DNA of 64,000 bases from Nothopassalora personata (Eukaryota; Ascomycota; Dothideomycetes; Mycosphaerellales; Mycosphaerellaceae): assembly GCA_033816765.1 (NCBI GenBank), contig CM066290.1, positions 868,001-932,000 on the forward strand, read 5' to 3'. Position numbers and translations under genes: made by a program. The notes beneath the pieces were generated by a model, which made no database searches, had not been told where the DNA came from, and worked only from the letters and a program-made list of their open reading frames with translations. Below are positions 10,437 to 20,366 of this stretch, one piece after another. Position 1 is the first letter of the stretch, and every line of letters starts with the position of its first letter.

Positions 10437-12459
10437 ATGGCCGACGAAGATCTCAAGACAGACGTCTTCATCTGCGGCGCAGGTCCCAGTAAGAGAACGG
10501 GGTCCCACGCACCACCATCTCCATGCTCAACACTAACACCCTCTCCTCGCAGCCGGCCTCGTCCTCGCTTACCAACTCCTCCGCCTCAACCTCCGCGTCC
10601 ACATAATCGACTCCGCCGACAAAGCCTCCCCCTCCTTTCCCATGGTACCTCCATCCCCATGTCTCCCTCTCCCCCTCCCTCCCTAACTTACCTTCCAAAC
10701 AGTACGGTCGCGCCGCGACCCTCCTCCCCCGCAGCCTCGAAATGCTCGACCAGCTAGACCTCTACGACCCATTGGCACAAGAATCCCACTGCAGCAACAG
10801 AACTTTCACCTATGAAGACGGAGTCCGGATACACGGTCGAGGATGGAGATTCCTCGACAACATCACTGGAACGTTTTTCAATTTTGGTTTGAATATCCGG
10901 CTCAAGTTCAGTGAAGATGTGTTTCGCGAGAAGTTGGAAGCACTGGGATGTGTGGTGGATGCGCCCCAGAAGCTGGTCGGGATGGAGGTCCTTGGAAGTG
11001 AGGAGGACTATAGGATTGTTGCAGAGTGCAAAAACTCGCAGGGGAGCTTGAAGAAAGTCAGGGCAAAGTATATTGTGGGTTGTGACGGTGGGGGTAGTTC
11101 TGTAAGGAAGTTTGCGGATATTCCGTTTCCTGGTGAGAATAGAGATCAGCACTGGGTGAGGATTGATGGGGTTGTGAAGACGAACCTTCCGGAGGCGAGG
11201 ATCGGGTTCGGGGCTTTGGACTCGATGACGCATGGGCGAGTCCTGTGGGTGGCGCTGGATCATGGAACTGTAAGGATTGGATATGTTTTGACAAAGCAGC
11301 TTTTCGAAAAGTATGGATATGGCATGACGCAAGAGCAAGCTGTGCATGAGGCGAAATTGGCTCTTGCGCCCTTCGAGTTGGAGTTTGTGACGGTTGATTG
11401 GCATACGGTCTATGGGATCCAGCAGCGTGTTGCTGAGCGTCTTGTCGATCGCGAGAGGATAATCTTGGCGGGAGATTCCGCGCACACTCATTCCAGTGGC
11501 ACAGCTCAAGGCAAGTGAACTGAAGGGTGCTGGGCACCTTCCAATATCTGAGAACTCTGCTGACCTTGCGTATGCTTTTAGGCATGAATACGGGCCTCCA
11601 TGATGTTGTGAGCCTCGGCTGGCGGCTCGCAGGAGTTTTGAAGGGATGGTATCCTCAGTCTGTCTTGGAGAACTATTCCGATGAGCGAAAGGCGGTGGCG
11701 CAGGAACTCATCGAGAATGACAAGATCATCAGCACTCTCTTCCAGGGACAGAAGCCAGAGATCTTCAAGGATCGGCCAGAGGACGCTATGACGCTTGCCA
11801 CAGAATTCTTGGACAAGGTTGCTGATTTCGGTCTCGGGCTCGGTGTCACTTATCCCCCCGTGAATCTGCTCAATGATGGCGACCACGCTTATCCTGCAGT
11901 CAAGTTCCTTCCTGGCCATCGTGGTCTGGATGTATTCCTTGCGAAGCCAGGCTTCCGTCGTCAGAACATCAGACTACACGAGGTGACCAAAAACAATGGC
12001 AAGTTCAAGGTGGTTGTGTTCGTTGGTAAGCCTGACCGAACAAGATCTGCACTCCAAGAACTCAGAGCCCAGGTCGACAAGCACCAGGACAGGACTGCAC
12101 ATGCTGTCGACTTTGTAACAATCATCGAGGGTCTCGATATGGCGTTTGACGAGACTCTTGGTGTGCGAAGATTCGGTAATGCCTACTGGGACATTGACAG
12201 CAGCGCGCATTGGAAGTACGGGATCGGAGACTTCGATGGCGCAGTCGTGGTCCTTCGACCGGATGGTATCGTAGGCGCATCGGCTCCTTTGCGAGGCTTT
12301 GAAAAGATCATAGTGCCGTATCTCGACCGCTTGATCTTCCCCAGAGAGCTCACCAAACACGCGCTTACGAATGGTCGGCAAGACATTGGCGAGCTTCTCA
12401 ATCCATTCGAGAACAATTTAATACACTCCCCGAAAAACGCGGAAGTGTCGAGGCGCTAG
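10437..12459 (+). CDS. FAD-dependent aromatic hydroxylase, phenol 2-monooxygenase family (4 exons)
   Basis: I join exons 10437-10488, 10553-10644, 10703-11510 and 11582-12459 into 609 residues. The N-terminus has the FAD dinucleotide fold GAGPTG (residues 14-19), completed by splicing intron 1. A GRAATLLPRSLE block follows intron 2. The DG motif lies at about 176-177 and the GD motif at about 305-306 (GDSAHTHSSGTAQGMN), the latter split by intron 3. The C-terminal 200 residues resemble the thioredoxin-like dimerisation domain of phenol hydroxylase, and the length fits that family. Such enzymes use NAD(P)H and O2 to hydroxylate phenolic rings; the substrate here cannot be told. Intron 3 (11511-11581) uses a GC donor (AAG|GCAAGT). 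The nearest GT site would shift the frame into a stop. The gene is convergent with its downstream neighbour. Confidence 0.82.
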
Positions 12460-12544
12460 CACAGATGCAGAGACAGCCGAACAAAGCGACATTGTCTGCA
12501 AGCTACCGATGTCCATGTATGTTTAGTATGCAATGGATAACTTT

Positions 12545-13816
12545 TCATCCAAAGTCGTGGCGTATCACACTCCCAGCATCGCTTTGTAAGGTGGATGAGC
12601 GTATGGACGAATCATCGGAGTTGCTTCGTGGTTGCCATCCAACCTGATCGGGAGGGTTGTGTATCACGGAGCTTGGTAGGCTCTCCTCGCTGGCACCAGA
12701 GTGGAGATAAGGTGTTGCAGCCCGAGACGATCGACCCTCGTGTGCCGTCACTGGTGTAGCATGGCTGGATGGCGGTGAAGTCGGTCTATCTGATGGCGTG
12801 CGATAAGCTGGAAGTTGATCCTCAGCTGGGAGTGTCAAGTGTGGCGATAACATATCGCTACCCTGCTCCCTTTCCAGAGTCTGCTTGCGCACTTCATCGA
12901 CGATGGTGGCGTTCATAACAGTCATACTAGATAGAACAGCTGCAAAAGCGCTCATAAGACTGTCAAACTGCTCTACAGGGACAGCTTTACCCGAAAAGCG
13001 AGCCTTTTCGTACTGCGGCAGAAAGCTAGCTCCGACTTTGGGCGTGACGAGACCAAGGAAAGATAGCTGCGTGAGGTACTCGCGCATGGACATATTTGGC
13101 GAGCGCTTCAAAGCATCTACCACTATTGGATCAGCAGCTCGGGATTGACCTTCAACAGGGGTGAGAAGAGGATCCGGAGGAGCCAAGGAGACAGCTCTTG
13201 CTTCGATCAGATGCGGCATCTCCGCAATGACCGTGTCAAAGTGGACATGGGGTGTCTTGTTGTTGTCGGAGTGACTTGGCGATGACCAGCCTGGGTGCTG
13301 CACATCTCCCCATGGAGGGTTTTGAGGATCCACACGTATCTCAGTGCCGACCAGGTAATCGTTCTTGTCCACACTGTCCGACTCCTGAGGCAAGATGCCC
13401 TGTTGCTCTGCCACGATGATCTCTCCGTACAGATCTCGCGGTCTGCTCTCCCATGCCACGATAGCGCTCCTGTGCAGCTGTTTCACGATCATTTTCCGCA
13501 CTGCCTTGGTCACTTCTCCGTCTTCGATGGCGATGTATGCCTTGCCGACAGCGGACATGGACGACCTGTTGGTGTACAGTCTGCTGGTGTATACGAAGAT
13601 GGCGATGATGATGGTCAAGAGGTAGGCGCTTCCCAGCATGACCGAGTACTGGATGGCGTTATGTTCGATGGAGGCATAGCACATAGAGACCGGTGTGACA
13701 GCCAGGAACACCAGCGTGATGAGATAGAGGAGCGTATACGTCAAGCTGTAGAAGACGCGGAATACGGGTACGCGAGGGAGGTGAATGCGATGGCCGCGTA
13801 GCGTGAGGGCTGCCAT
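12545..13816 (-). CDS. DLT1-like membrane protein (defect at low temperature family)
   Basis: This is a single uninterrupted frame of 423 residues. Two hydrophobic helices lie near the N-terminus (about residues 20-45 and 57-78), followed by SRLYTNR and a conserved VRRM-like cytosolic stretch (VRKMIVKQL). The C-terminal 130 residues are Ser/Pro/Thr-rich and probably disordered. This layout matches my memory of the fungal Dlt1 family, small two-helix membrane proteins named for cold sensitivity in yeast, whose molecular role is poorly known. The 3' end is only 85 bp from the monooxygenase stop (convergent). The 5' end diverges from the farnesyltransferase gene. Confidence 0.68.
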   Translation of the reverse strand: MAALTLRGHRIHLPRVPVFRVFYSLTYTLLYLITLVFLAVTPVSMCYASIEHNAIQYSVMLGSAYLLTIIIAIFVYTSRLYTNRSSMSAVGKAYIAIEDGEVTKAVRKMIVKQLHRSAIVAWESRPRDLYGEIIVAEQQGILPQESDSVDKNDYLVGTEIRVDPQNPPWGDVQHPGWSSPSHSDNNKTPHVHFDTVIAEMPHLIEARAVSLAPPDPLLTPVEGQSRAADPIVVDALKRSPNMSMREYLTQLSFLGLVTPKVGASFLPQYEKARFSGKAVPVEQFDSLMSAFAAVLSSMTVMNATIVDEVRKQTLEREQGSDMLSPHLTLPAEDQLPAYRTPSDRPTSPPSSHATPVTAHEGRSSRAATPYLHSGASEESLPSSVIHNPPDQVGWQPRSNSDDSSIRSSTLQSDAGSVIRHDFG

Positions 13817-14301
13817 GGTCGTGGCCGTCGTCGTGTCGTCCGCGTGTCGCGCTGATCTGGATCGTGATGCTGCAGCGTTGCCTTTCCTTACGGACCTTTC
13901 CTTACGGTTCCTTACGGAATGCTGCTACGTTGGAGAGATTCACATCACTGCCGAATCATGTATGCAAGCTGAAGATGTATCATGTCGCATGTCCAGGGTG
14001 AATGCAGCAGCTCTTCTCAAGTTGACTCAGCGGCGCCACTTTCGCGCCGTCCACATACATGCCTTGGCATACATCTGCGGGAAGAACAATCTTGCTCGCG
14101 CAATACTTATATTTCATTTTCAGTACATAGACTCTACCTTGAGACACCTGTGATTGAATGGCCCTGTCTGTACTTGAAAGTGAGTCGAGGATCGCAAGAA
14201 CCCGACCAACGCCGGCCGCGGCACTTTGGCATGCCTTCATGAACAATATCAAGACGCCAGCTCCATAAACGAGCAAACGACGCATCGCATGTCACCTTTG
14301 T
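13817..14301. promoter_or_regulatory. Divergent intergenic region with three CCTTACGG repeats
   Basis: The region separates two genes transcribed away from each other. The octamer CCTTACGG occurs at 13886-13893, 13900-13907 and 13910-13917, within 100 bp of the DLT1-like start codon. Their closeness suggests a shared binding site, but this is inference. Short open frames here look like chance. Confidence 0.4.
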
Positions 14302-15912
14302 TTGCTCCAAGAACTTATGCCTGCCCGCACCCCTCGAACACGAGCACGTCAACGTCGCTTCACCAGATCGCGGAGAGGCAGAATGGCAGCACCCACAGAA
14401 CAGCAACAACGACCCGGTGACGAGACCGATGCTCTCGACGAAGCACTTTCCAAATCTCGCATCGAGGAACTGTCATCAGACGACGACTCCAACGAAGACT
14501 ACTCAGATGTCACAGAAGATGCCATCGACGGACCTCCATTTCCAGGCAGGCACATCCTCCAACAACAGCAGAGACAACAACGCTTGCCACCGTGGCTGAA
14601 CCCCGACACCTTCAACCTCTTCCACAACGACATCACCACCGAGACTTCCGAGAAGCAAACGGACACTACAGCAGAATGTCTGCCTCTTCTTTTCGGCAAG
14701 GAGACTCTGAAGGAAATCCCTACCAACGGCCACGGCATCCCTCACCTCAACCGCGCAAAGCACATCAAATTCCTCCAGGGCTGGCTGGGCACGTTCCCAG
14801 CACCATATGTTGCTATGGATGCTAGCCGCCCATGGATCTTCTATTGGTGTATGGCTGGTCTCTCGTTCCTGGGCGAGGATGTCAGCCACTACAAGGAGCG
14901 CTTGATCAACACCGTCCGACCACTTCAGAACCCTACCGGCGGCTTCGGTGGCGGGCACGGGCAATATAGTCACTGCGCAGGAACCTATGCCTGTCTTCTT
15001 GCACTCGCTGCCGTCGGCGGGCTTGAGGTAGTAGACCGCAGAGCGATGTGGCATTGGCTCGGTGAGGTGAAACAGGCCGATGGTGGATTCTGTATGGCGG
15101 TTGGCGCGGAGGAGGATATAAGAGGAGCTTACTGCGCTATGACCCTCGTCACACTTCTGAACCTACCGCTCGAGCTGCCACCAGATGCACCAGCTCGCAA
15201 AGCAGGATTGGAGAACTTCTCAGATCGACTGGGGGAGTGGGTTGGCAGGTGTCAGACCTACGAAGGTGGAATTTCAGGGGCACCTAACAACGAGGCACAT
15301 GGTGCTTACGCCTTTTGTGCACTGGCTTGTCTGAGCATCATGGATGCTCCACATGTCAGCATTCCAAAGTACCTCGACGTCGATGCTCTGCTACGCTGGT
15401 TATCGGGCATCCAAACCAACCCGGAGGGCGGCTTTGCGGGCCGCACCAACAAGCTCGTCGACGCTTGCTACAGCCATTGGGTTGGTGGATGCTGGTCTCT
15501 GATCCAAGCAGCGCTCTTTGGCACTGCAGAAGCCAGCACAGTCAGGGACTGTTGGAGTCGAGAAGGTCTCATCCGGTATTTGCTGTGTTGCGCCCAGCAG
15601 CCTGGTAAGAAAGGCGGCATGCGCGACAAGCCCTCTTGTCGACCGGACGCCTACCACACCTGCTACTCGTTGGCTGGTCTCAGTCATGCGCAGAACCACT
15701 TCCTGTATGACACCAAGGCTGCGGTCGAGGACGCGTCTACTGGACGCCTGGTGGCGGGTTTCAACTGGACTGCTGTGACCGCTTCGGAGGACGAGAGGTT
15801 AGCATTGGGATTTGATGCCGAGGATGCTGTGAAGCCGGTGCACCCTGTTTTCGTGCTGCCGTTCGAGGTTGTGGAGCGGACTAGAGTGCAGTTCCAGAAA
15901 GGTGGACTGTGA
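14302..15912 (+). CDS. RAM1: Protein farnesyltransferase subunit beta
   Basis: The 536-residue intronless frame carries the prenyltransferase beta-subunit alpha-alpha barrel repeats: GGFGGGHGQ, a glycine-rich ADGGFCM block, YEGGISG and GGFAGRTNK. The zinc ligands are visible as D and C in NKLVDACYSHW and as H in DAYHTCYSLAGLS. The enzyme attaches farnesyl to CaaX cysteines of Ras, Rho and mating-pheromone-type proteins, as a dimer with an alpha subunit encoded elsewhere. The wide N-terminal extension (about 130 residues, acidic and Gln-rich) precedes the catalytic part. Starts at 14317 or 14383 are also possible, because the first residues are not conserved. The FTase assignment rather than GGTase I beta rests on overall resemblance. 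Confidence 0.85.
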   Translation: MLQELMPARTPRTRARQRRFTRSRRGRMAAPTEQQQRPGDETDALDEALSKSRIEELSSDDDSNEDYSDVTEDAIDGPPFPGRHILQQQQRQQRLPPWLNPDTFNLFHNDITTETSEKQTDTTAECLPLLFGKETLKEIPTNGHGIPHLNRAKHIKFLQGWLGTFPAPYVAMDASRPWIFYWCMAGLSFLGEDVSHYKERLINTVRPLQNPTGGFGGGHGQYSHCAGTYACLLALAAVGGLEVVDRRAMWHWLGEVKQADGGFCMAVGAEEDIRGAYCAMTLVTLLNLPLELPPDAPARKAGLENFSDRLGEWVGRCQTYEGGISGAPNNEAHGAYAFCALACLSIMDAPHVSIPKYLDVDALLRWLSGIQTNPEGGFAGRTNKLVDACYSHWVGGCWSLIQAALFGTAEASTVRDCWSREGLIRYLLCCAQQPGKKGGMRDKPSCRPDAYHTCYSLAGLSHAQNHFLYDTKAAVEDASTGRLVAGFNWTAVTASEDERLALGFDAEDAVKPVHPVFVLPFEVVERTRVQFQKGGL

Positions 15913-16586
15913 GGACGTAGAACTTCTCGAACGTCGGATCAACGATGTCAGGATAGTTGACGAAGCCTGCGAGGCGCAGCGTCGCCGTTGACGAAGCACG
16001 AAGACCGTGTGGCAGGGATACTTGAATGTGAATCGTCATGTCGTGACGCAACCACGCGTACGAGTCGAGAGGAACTCATGCCTCTACTACGGCTGTCTTC
16101 GTAGATCAATTCTGAAGAATACTCACTTTCCGTCTGGCTTGGCGTAATTTCTTCTTGCTCGATTGGTGAAAGGAGCCACTTCGGCCAACAGCGCCGACCA
16201 TGGCAGAAGGCATTGGGCCACTGGCATATTCGTCACGGGTCTCCAATGCAGCATGGCGCGGTGACATTTGTGGAGTGTGGCGCCATGCAAGGGCCCGAAG
16301 GTGAATTGACAGAGTACTGTAGTTGAGACAGACAGCTCTAATGCAGTGTGTCCAGAAAGCTTTGTACAGCTGTTCCACCGCTGGCCATGCCGAAGACACG
16401 TCACCCCCCAATTGGAGCGCCTTCAAAGCCACTGATAGAGGGCCGGCTTCACACGCGTTGTACCAAATTGCCTCCAATGTAGGGGGATGTTGCGTTGTAC
16501 GTCCATTCCATGCAGCTCTTATCTCGACCGCCTTGCCGCTAGAACTAGCGGGCATGCTTTCCGTGCTATATTACACTTGAGTTTGC
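15913..16586. other. Intergenic region, no gene supported
   Basis: This separates two tandem genes. A 149-codon minus-strand frame (16106-16555) has no recognisable domain and low-complexity composition, so I treat it as chance. The stretch probably holds the farnesyltransferase 3' UTR and the promoter of the next gene. Confidence 0.5.
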
Positions 16587-19500
16587 ATGGGAGTCGGTAT
16601 GGTTAGAGCAAGGAAACACACTCGTGCAGCAGAACCACCTCAGCCGCACGTATCCGTCAGAATCATGTCTCCCGGGCCAATCAGCCCCATCCCGCGCAGA
16701 GTGTCGGAAGTGAGCAGATCGTCGGCTCCAAGCCAAGATGGAGGAGGAGCTTATTCCCAAAATATCCCCTCGATATCGCGACTGGAACGCAGCGCCGAGG
16801 AGATCTCGGCGGGAGGCAGCGACATTGGCGAGGAGATTCGCAAGATGCACGAGATGGAGAAAGAGCGCAGTCGGCAGAACTCGATCCAGAGCAGCCACCA
16901 TGGAGACATCAGCGTGGTGCAGCCGCGCCCACCACCACGCCGCATGGGCAGCAGCAGTTCATACGCCTCGAACCCCATCGTCGACGCCAACAACACCGCC
17001 CGCTGGGGCGGCTACTCCCCTCCAGCGTTTATCACGTCGCCCGTGGGATCAGTCCGCTCGGGAGCATCGTGGTCGCATGCTTCAGCCATGAGATCGGCAT
17101 CGGGCACCACCTCGTCTCGCCTGGCCATGGTCGAGCCTATGCAGGAGGGGAATCCCCTCAACTCGCCATTGGCGCCCAGCAGCGTGTCGCTGTATTCCCA
17201 GGAACATCAGATGTCGAGACAGGCCTCGCAGACGTCCTTCTCGAGGCGCTACGATCAGATCGCCGGCGAGATCGAAGAGCAGTTGCACGTCATCCCTGCC
17301 ACGCCTGCACCACATCCTCCTGAGCACCACGACTCCGCAGCACACGATGCTCCGGACAGGCCGCATTCGACAGACACGTATACAGAGGCACAGCTGGCGT
17401 TCAAGGACTTTGACGGGGTGCACTACGATCCGGACAGTGAGGAGTACGTGCTGGAAGATGATGGAGGCAACGAGGTGCGACGGATCTCGGCACGAACGTC
17501 CTCTGGCAGTCTGCTGGATGCTGCATCACTTCTGAGGCAGCCGAAAGGGCACGAAAGCATGCCACCGCATGGCGCGCCGCCTCCGGACCAGAGCATGGTA
17601 TACTATCCTGCACCAGTCCCGCGTATGCTGAACATGCCGAAACGTCTATCACAGCAGCCACCGCCAAGCGTACAGGCCCAGAGGAGGTCGCAGGTTTTGC
17701 AGGAGCTGTCAAAGCAGAACAGGGAATCCGCTCCCTGGATCCCACCCATTGCTTTTGATGAGGAGGGGAACAAGAGCCAAGCGGATGTTCGGAGTCTGCA
17801 ATCGGGCTCGCAGTCGACATACAGCCAGGACCCCAACCAGCCAAGGGGTATGTTGAACGAGCGCATGAGCATGCACAACCCGCAGAACCTACCGCCTCAG
17901 CTACGGGCATCCGTATTCTTCGAGCAGCCGTCCGTGGCACACGACGTCGAAGTGACGAACGATTCAGCTGTGGCCACCCTGGACAGCATTCTCGCAGCTT
18001 CCGCCACCGCACCTGTCGATGCTTTCACCCACCATCCATATGCTGGCGATGTACGAAAGTCTGTGTACGCGCCCGAACGGCAACAGAAGAGGAGGAGCAC
18101 GGTGACTTTGGCCAAGATCCCAGGCGAGGCACAAGAGACGGAACAGCATAAGAAAATCAAGAAGAAGCGCAGCAGCAGCATTGGAAACTTCTTCCGCAGG
18201 AATAGCACAGATCTGAACGGGGAGATGAAAGAGGAGGCAAGATCACGGCCTGTCAGCAAGGGAAGCATGCTCGACTTCAACCAGAATGGCAACAAGTTGA
18301 GAAAGAGGAAGAGCCAGATGAGTATGGGTAGCATGGGTGATGAGATGCAAAGAGTAGAGCGGTCGGATCGACCTGGTTCGGAGATCATGCCAATGCAAAG
18401 AAGAGAGTCGATGATGTCGGGAGGGCTAATAGCCCAAGCAGCGAATGGTCCAGCACCTGAGGAACAGGAAGAGCGGGATGACCGCCGAGGCACGTCAATG
18501 AGCAAGAACAAGGATTTGACAGAAGGCCAACAGGTCGAGGCGGACTTTGCAGCTGAGGAGGAAAACTCCGATATCGATCTTGAGGATCCTCTATATGCAC
18601 AACCTACTACTCTCCTGGCCGAACTGCAGGTACGAAAGGCGAAGCTCAAGTCGCGCAATCGGACTGCTGCGACGGCATATCCCGGTGGCATGCACAGTAC
18701 GCTACTCCAACTGGACGCTGTTGAAGCGATCAATTCCAGGAAACGACAGAAGCAGAAGATCGCGTTGGCATGGGAGGATCCGAACTCACGAGCTGAAGCA
18801 GAGGCACGGTTGGAAGCTCAAGATGAAGACGTGCCGCTTGGCATGCTTTTCCCATCTAAAGAAGGCTTGATTGCTCGCAAGATGAACGATGGTCGTGACT
18901 GGGATAGGCCGTTGGGTCTGATGGCGAAGCGCGAGATGGAAGAGAACGAGCCGTTGAGCAGTCGTCGCACACGGCTGAACCCAGGGGCTCGACCTCTGAG
19001 GCAGCAGTCAAGTATGAATATGTCCCAGCTACATCTCGCTGGGCAGCCTGCAGCGGATGAGGCTGAGGATCCTGGTGAGACGCTTGGTCAGCGCAAAGCT
19101 CGACTACGCTCGAAGGAAGCTCTGGACAGTGCCATCAAGGACGTGGCACCTAAGGAAGGCGAGCGGCCAGATAGCACTTTCACCGCCGATGTTCTTGACC
19201 AGTTTCCTGAATTGACCCTGAACGATGACGGGACCAAGAAAGACCAGGACAAGCGAGCCTCTGGCGACCTCGCAGCAGCTGTGGAGCCCGAGCCGGAAGA
19301 AGAGACACTCGCTGCGCGGCGAGCTCGACTCCAACGTGAACGTGAGGCATCGGGTGAGCACCATCCTCAAGATGAACAAGCTGCACGACCTGCGCTGCAA
19401 TCCCGGTCTAGCCTGGCGAACATTCTCTCGTCGAACCCTGTCGGCCAACGTCCTGCCATGAACCGTGATCAGCAAATCTCCCAAGGCACACTGCTGCACT

Positions 19501-20162
19501 CACACGGTTTACAGCAGGCAAAGTCCAAGCAGGACCTCCTCGCCACGAACATGCGCGCGATCAGTGGTTCGTTTGATAGACCTTTCGTCGATGCTCAACC
19601 ACAGGCCAATACACAGGCTGTCGGTGGCCTCCTAGCACAAGAGCGAAGCCGACCCGCCAATGGCTCCTTCCAGCCTACCTCGTACTACCCAGCCGGTGCC
19701 ACCTTCGACCCTTCCCTCCCAGCCGGGCATAGAGACTTCTCGTCCGGTCTCCTCGGCGCACAACGCAGCAGACCTGCCAACGGCGCATTTGGTGGCGGTG
19801 CCTACAGCAATTTCCAGGGAGCAGGTCTCCAGACTTCCATGTCTGGCGTTGTCGGCGGCGCAACCCCTTATTTTGCGTCACCAACTGCAGGTCTAGGTGG
19901 GTACGGCAATACTTTGTCTATCTACATGCCTCAGCAACAGCAACAGCAGATGAATGCTCCTCCTGCTTACTGTGCGCTTGATGGCGGACATGCGGGTATG
20001 ATGCCGGGCATGGTAGCGAGTCCGGGGTATAATGTTATGACAGGGACTGGTCAGTATGCGTATAATGCGCAGCATGCCTTGAGCATGGCAGATGGTCCGC
20101 CGCTTGATCCTAATCAGAGGGCGGCGATTGATCGGTGGAGGGTCAGTGTTGCGCCTTCCTAG
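16587..20162 (+). CDS. Large, mostly disordered conserved fungal protein of unknown function
   Basis: This is a 1,191-residue intronless frame. The N-terminal 500 residues are Ser/Pro/Gln-rich with no clear fold. A basic stretch (KKIKKKRSSSIGNFFRR, about residue 520) could be a nuclear or membrane-binding signal. The best-ordered part is around residues 675-790, starting DPLYAQPTTLLAELQVRK and including a TLLQLDAVEAINSRKRQ helix and AWEDP. Two later copies of a short motif (LGQRKARLRS, LAARRARLQRE) follow. The C-terminus is Gly/Tyr/Gln-rich with a short poly-Gln run and ends in a conserved-looking DPNQRAAIDRWR. I associate the TLLAELQ region with conserved hypothetical proteins of filamentous fungi but know no function. 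Met codons at 16599 or 16665 are alternative starts. Confidence 0.7.
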   Translation: MGVGMVRARKHTRAAEPPQPHVSVRIMSPGPISPIPRRVSEVSRSSAPSQDGGGAYSQNIPSISRLERSAEEISAGGSDIGEEIRKMHEMEKERSRQNSIQSSHHGDISVVQPRPPPRRMGSSSSYASNPIVDANNTARWGGYSPPAFITSPVGSVRSGASWSHASAMRSASGTTSSRLAMVEPMQEGNPLNSPLAPSSVSLYSQEHQMSRQASQTSFSRRYDQIAGEIEEQLHVIPATPAPHPPEHHDSAAHDAPDRPHSTDTYTEAQLAFKDFDGVHYDPDSEEYVLEDDGGNEVRRISARTSSGSLLDAASLLRQPKGHESMPPHGAPPPDQSMVYYPAPVPRMLNMPKRLSQQPPPSVQAQRRSQVLQELSKQNRESAPWIPPIAFDEEGNKSQADVRSLQSGSQSTYSQDPNQPRGMLNERMSMHNPQNLPPQLRASVFFEQPSVAHDVEVTNDSAVATLDSILAASATAPVDAFTHHPYAGDVRKSVYAPERQQKRRSTVTLAKIPGEAQETEQHKKIKKKRSSSIGNFFRRNSTDLNGEMKEEARSRPVSKGSMLDFNQNGNKLRKRKSQMSMGSMGDEMQRVERSDRPGSEIMPMQRRESMMSGGLIAQAANGPAPEEQEERDDRRGTSMSKNKDLTEGQQVEADFAAEEENSDIDLEDPLYAQPTTLLAELQVRKAKLKSRNRTAATAYPGGMHSTLLQLDAVEAINSRKRQKQKIALAWEDPNSRAEAEARLEAQDEDVPLGMLFPSKEGLIARKMNDGRDWDRPLGLMAKREMEENEPLSSRRTRLNPGARPLRQQSSMNMSQLHLAGQPAADEAEDPGETLGQRKARLRSKEALDSAIKDVAPKEGERPDSTFTADVLDQFPELTLNDDGTKKDQDKRASGDLAAAVEPEPEEETLAARRARLQREREASGEHHPQDEQAARPALQSRSSLANILSSNPVGQRPAMNRDQQISQGTLLHSHGLQQAKSKQDLLATNMRAISGSFDRPFVDAQPQANTQAVGGLLAQERSRPANGSFQPTSYYPAGATFDPSLPAGHRDFSSGLLGAQRSRPANGAFGGGAYSNFQGAGLQTSMSGVVGGATPYFASPTAGLGGYGNTLSIYMPQQQQQQMNAPPAYCALDGGHAGMMPGMVASPGYNVMTGTGQYAYNAQHALSMADGPPLDPNQRAAIDRWRVSVAPS

Positions 20163-20366
20163 GGAGTGGGTGCTGATGAGGTTCTGCCACCGGTTGAGGT
20201 GGTAGTGGAGGCGGAGTTGGAGGGATTGGATTCTGGATGGGTCCGCGCACATGATGCTGCTGCTTTGTGTCCAGCGTAATTGAGCGACCATTGCATAGTT
20301 TGGCGCAACGTTTGGGATAATCGCTTGGCATGGCGACCATGAGCATCTGTCTTTTGAGACGACTAA

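Noticed and set aside
16106..16555. 149-codon minus-strand frame upstream of the large disordered protein gene
   Set aside because: No domain, no intron structure or conserved motif, odd composition; lies in the expected promoter of the next gene.
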